Source: Natronomonas sp.
GTDB taxonomy: Archaea; Halobacteriota; Halobacteria; Halobacteriales; Haloarculaceae
Assembly: GCA_007135435.1 (NCBI GenBank)
Contig: SLIW01000135.1
Span: 1-5,655, forward strand
Reading direction: 5' to 3'
DNA: 5,655 bases
The position numbers and the translations under genes were made by a program. Below, piece after piece: positions 4,262 to 5,655 of this stretch (the first letter of the stretch is position 1; each line of letters begins with the position of its first letter). A model generated the notes under the pieces. That model was not told the origin of the DNA. It searched no databases and saw nothing but the letters and a program-made list of their open reading frames with translations.

Positions 4262-5605
4262 ATGAGCGACACGAGCGTCGGCATCGACGCCATCGAGATG
4301 CACACCGGGAAACTCAGGCTGGACCTCGCGGAGACGTTCGCCCCGAAGATGGGCGACGACCCCGCGAAGTACACGAAGGGCCTGGGGCTGTACGCCAGCT
4401 CGTTCCCGGACACCTACGAGGACATCGTCACGATGGGGGCGAACGCCGCCCACCGGCTCATGGCCCGGAAGGGCCTCGAGCCCGAGGACATCGGGCGCAT
4501 CGACGTGGCGACCGAGTCGGCGTTCGACCAATCCAAGCCCGTCTCCACGTACATCGCCGGCTGTCTCGAGCAGGTCTTCGACGGCGACTTCCACCACGCG
4601 AACAAGGGCGAGCGGAAGTTCGCCTGCGTCGCGGGCACCCAGAGCATCGACGACGCGTACAACTGGATCCGGGCGGGCCGCAACCGCGGGCGCGCGGCGC
4701 TGGTCGTCGCGACGGACACGGCGCTGTACGCCCGGGACGACCCCGGCGAGGCGACCCAGGGCGCCGGCGCTGTCGCGATGCTCATCGACGAGGACCCCGA
4801 CCTGGTGGAGATCTCGAACGCGCAGGGCTACGGCTCGGCCGACGAGACCGACTTCCTGAAGCCGAACCAGCAGTTCCCGAGCGTCGACGGCAAGCGCTCG
4901 GTGCAGGTCTACCTGGCGCGGATGCGCGAGGCAGTCATCGACTACGAGTCCGTCGCCGGCAAGATCCAGCCCGACGAGTTCGCGCTGTTGCCCTTCCACA
5001 CCCCCTTCCCGGGGATGGTCCGGAAGGCGGCCGCGCTGGCCTACCGGCACATGATCCGCGACACCGAGGTCGAGGAGTCGCTCGCGGACGAGATCGGCCG
5101 CCAGCCGCGTCCAGAGGCCTTCGACGACGACGGGGCCTACCTCGACGCGATGGGCGAGTACACCGACCGGCTCGTGGAGACGGACGCCTACGCCGACTGG
5201 TACGAGCGGGTCGTCGATCCGACCCTGGACATCAGCCGCCACGTCGGCAACTGGTACACGGGCAGCGTCCACGTCGCCCGTATGAGCGGCCTCCGGAGGG
5301 CCCTCGACGAGGGGATCGACCTAACCGGAAGACAGCTGGGCGTCGCCTCCTACGGCAGTGGCGCGCAGGCGGAGGTGCACGCGGAGACCGTCCAGCCCGG
5401 CTGGGAGGAGGAGATCGCCCAGCTGAACGTCGACGAGCAGCTGGAGGCCCGCTACGACATCAGCTTCGCGGAGTACGAGCTGGTCCACGACGTCCACAAC
5501 TACGACGAGGAGACGGACGTCGAGGAGTTCACGACACCCAGCGAGGAGTTCGTCTTCGAAGGCTGGGGCCGAATGGGCGAACGGAAGTACAGCTACGTCG
5601 ACTGA
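4262..5605 (+). CDS. hmgB: Hydroxymethylglutaryl-CoA synthase
   Basis: This enzyme condenses acetyl-CoA with acetoacetyl-CoA to give HMG-CoA, the committed carbon skeleton of the mevalonate pathway that supplies archaeal ether lipids, carotenoids and quinones. The protein is 447 residues, close to the well-studied haloarchaeal enzyme. The thiolase-fold catalytic set is complete: E85 in VATESAFDQSKP, nucleophile C122 in FACVAGTQS, and H246 in PFHTPFPGM (compare E79, C111 and H233 of Staphylococcus aureus). GNWYTGS (329-335) and YGSGAQAEV (364-372) are the usual substrate and glycine-rich segments. The C-terminus is acidic and there is no signal peptide. ATG 4262 is chosen because a TATA box lies 25-26 bp upstream; an in-frame GTG at 4187 lies before that box. 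In many archaea the gene sits with an acetoacetyl-CoA thiolase and a DUF35 protein. Here it stands alone with its own promoter and a palindrome, so it may be regulated individually. The symbol follows haloarchaeal usage. Confidence 0.97.
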   Translation: MSDTSVGIDAIEMHTGKLRLDLAETFAPKMGDDPAKYTKGLGLYASSFPDTYEDIVTMGANAAHRLMARKGLEPEDIGRIDVATESAFDQSKPVSTYIAGCLEQVFDGDFHHANKGERKFACVAGTQSIDDAYNWIRAGRNRGRAALVVATDTALYARDDPGEATQGAGAVAMLIDEDPDLVEISNAQGYGSADETDFLKPNQQFPSVDGKRSVQVYLARMREAVIDYESVAGKIQPDEFALLPFHTPFPGMVRKAAALAYRHMIRDTEVEESLADEIGRQPRPEAFDDDGAYLDAMGEYTDRLVETDAYADWYERVVDPTLDISRHVGNWYTGSVHVARMSGLRRALDEGIDLTGRQLGVASYGSGAQAEVHAETVQPGWEEEIAQLNVDEQLEARYDISFAEYELVHDVHNYDEETDVEEFTTPSEEFVFEGWGRMGERKYSYVD

Positions 5606-5655
5606 TCGGTCCGGCCATCGCGGCGGGACACTGGCGCGCGCAGCCAATTCACTGA

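Noticed and set aside
4235..5272. 345-residue minus-strand frame opposite hmgB
   Set aside because: It is the mirror frame of HMG-CoA synthase, whose complete active site leaves no doubt about the coding strand.

Overview
The window is from a haloarchaeon (class Halobacteria). The base composition is very GC-rich with G/C-dominated third codon positions. The predicted proteins are strongly acidic (for example 53 Asp/Glu in a 192-residue protein). Most genes have a short AT-rich box centred about 25-28 bp before the ATG and no leader, which is the leaderless-promoter layout usual in haloarchaea. The clearest protein is a haloarchaeal-type HMG-CoA synthase of the mevalonate pathway that feeds archaeal isoprenoid lipids.

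Layout, left to right: (1) the N-terminal end of a minus-strand membrane protein running off the left edge (start at 80); (2) a divergent 62-residue orphan ORF (282-470, +); (3) a minus-strand alpha/beta hydrolase with the full catalytic set of an epoxide hydrolase (596-1516), convergent with the small ORF; (4) a plus-strand MTH1187/thiamine-binding family protein (1738-2049), divergent from the hydrolase; (5) a plus-strand acidic soluble protein resembling the haloarchaeal DUF2150 family (2132-2710); (6) a plus-strand pilin-like surface protein with one N-terminal membrane helix and a C-terminal Ig-like domain (2961-4145); (7) HMG-CoA synthase (4262-5605). The last 50 bases hold nothing I can identify. 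No gap between genes exceeds 300 bases.

The genes look like separately transcribed housekeeping and hypothetical genes, not one operon or a defence or mobile system. Each plus-strand gene appears to have its own promoter, and I see no functional link between neighbours. I found no tRNA, rRNA, CRISPR array, transposase or attachment site.

The unexplained structure is between the genes. Three spacers carry their own short degenerate tandem repeats: 12 bp x5 at the 3' end of the hydrolase, 15 bp x5 upstream of the thiamine-binding gene, and 18 bp x2 plus 23 bp x2 upstream of the pilin-like gene. There are also clean inverted repeats: a 16-bp palindrome just upstream of the hmgB TATA box (candidate operator), a 19-bp one after the DUF2150-like gene, and two hairpins in the convergent spacer after the 62-residue ORF. 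I do not see a convincing new multi-gene system here.
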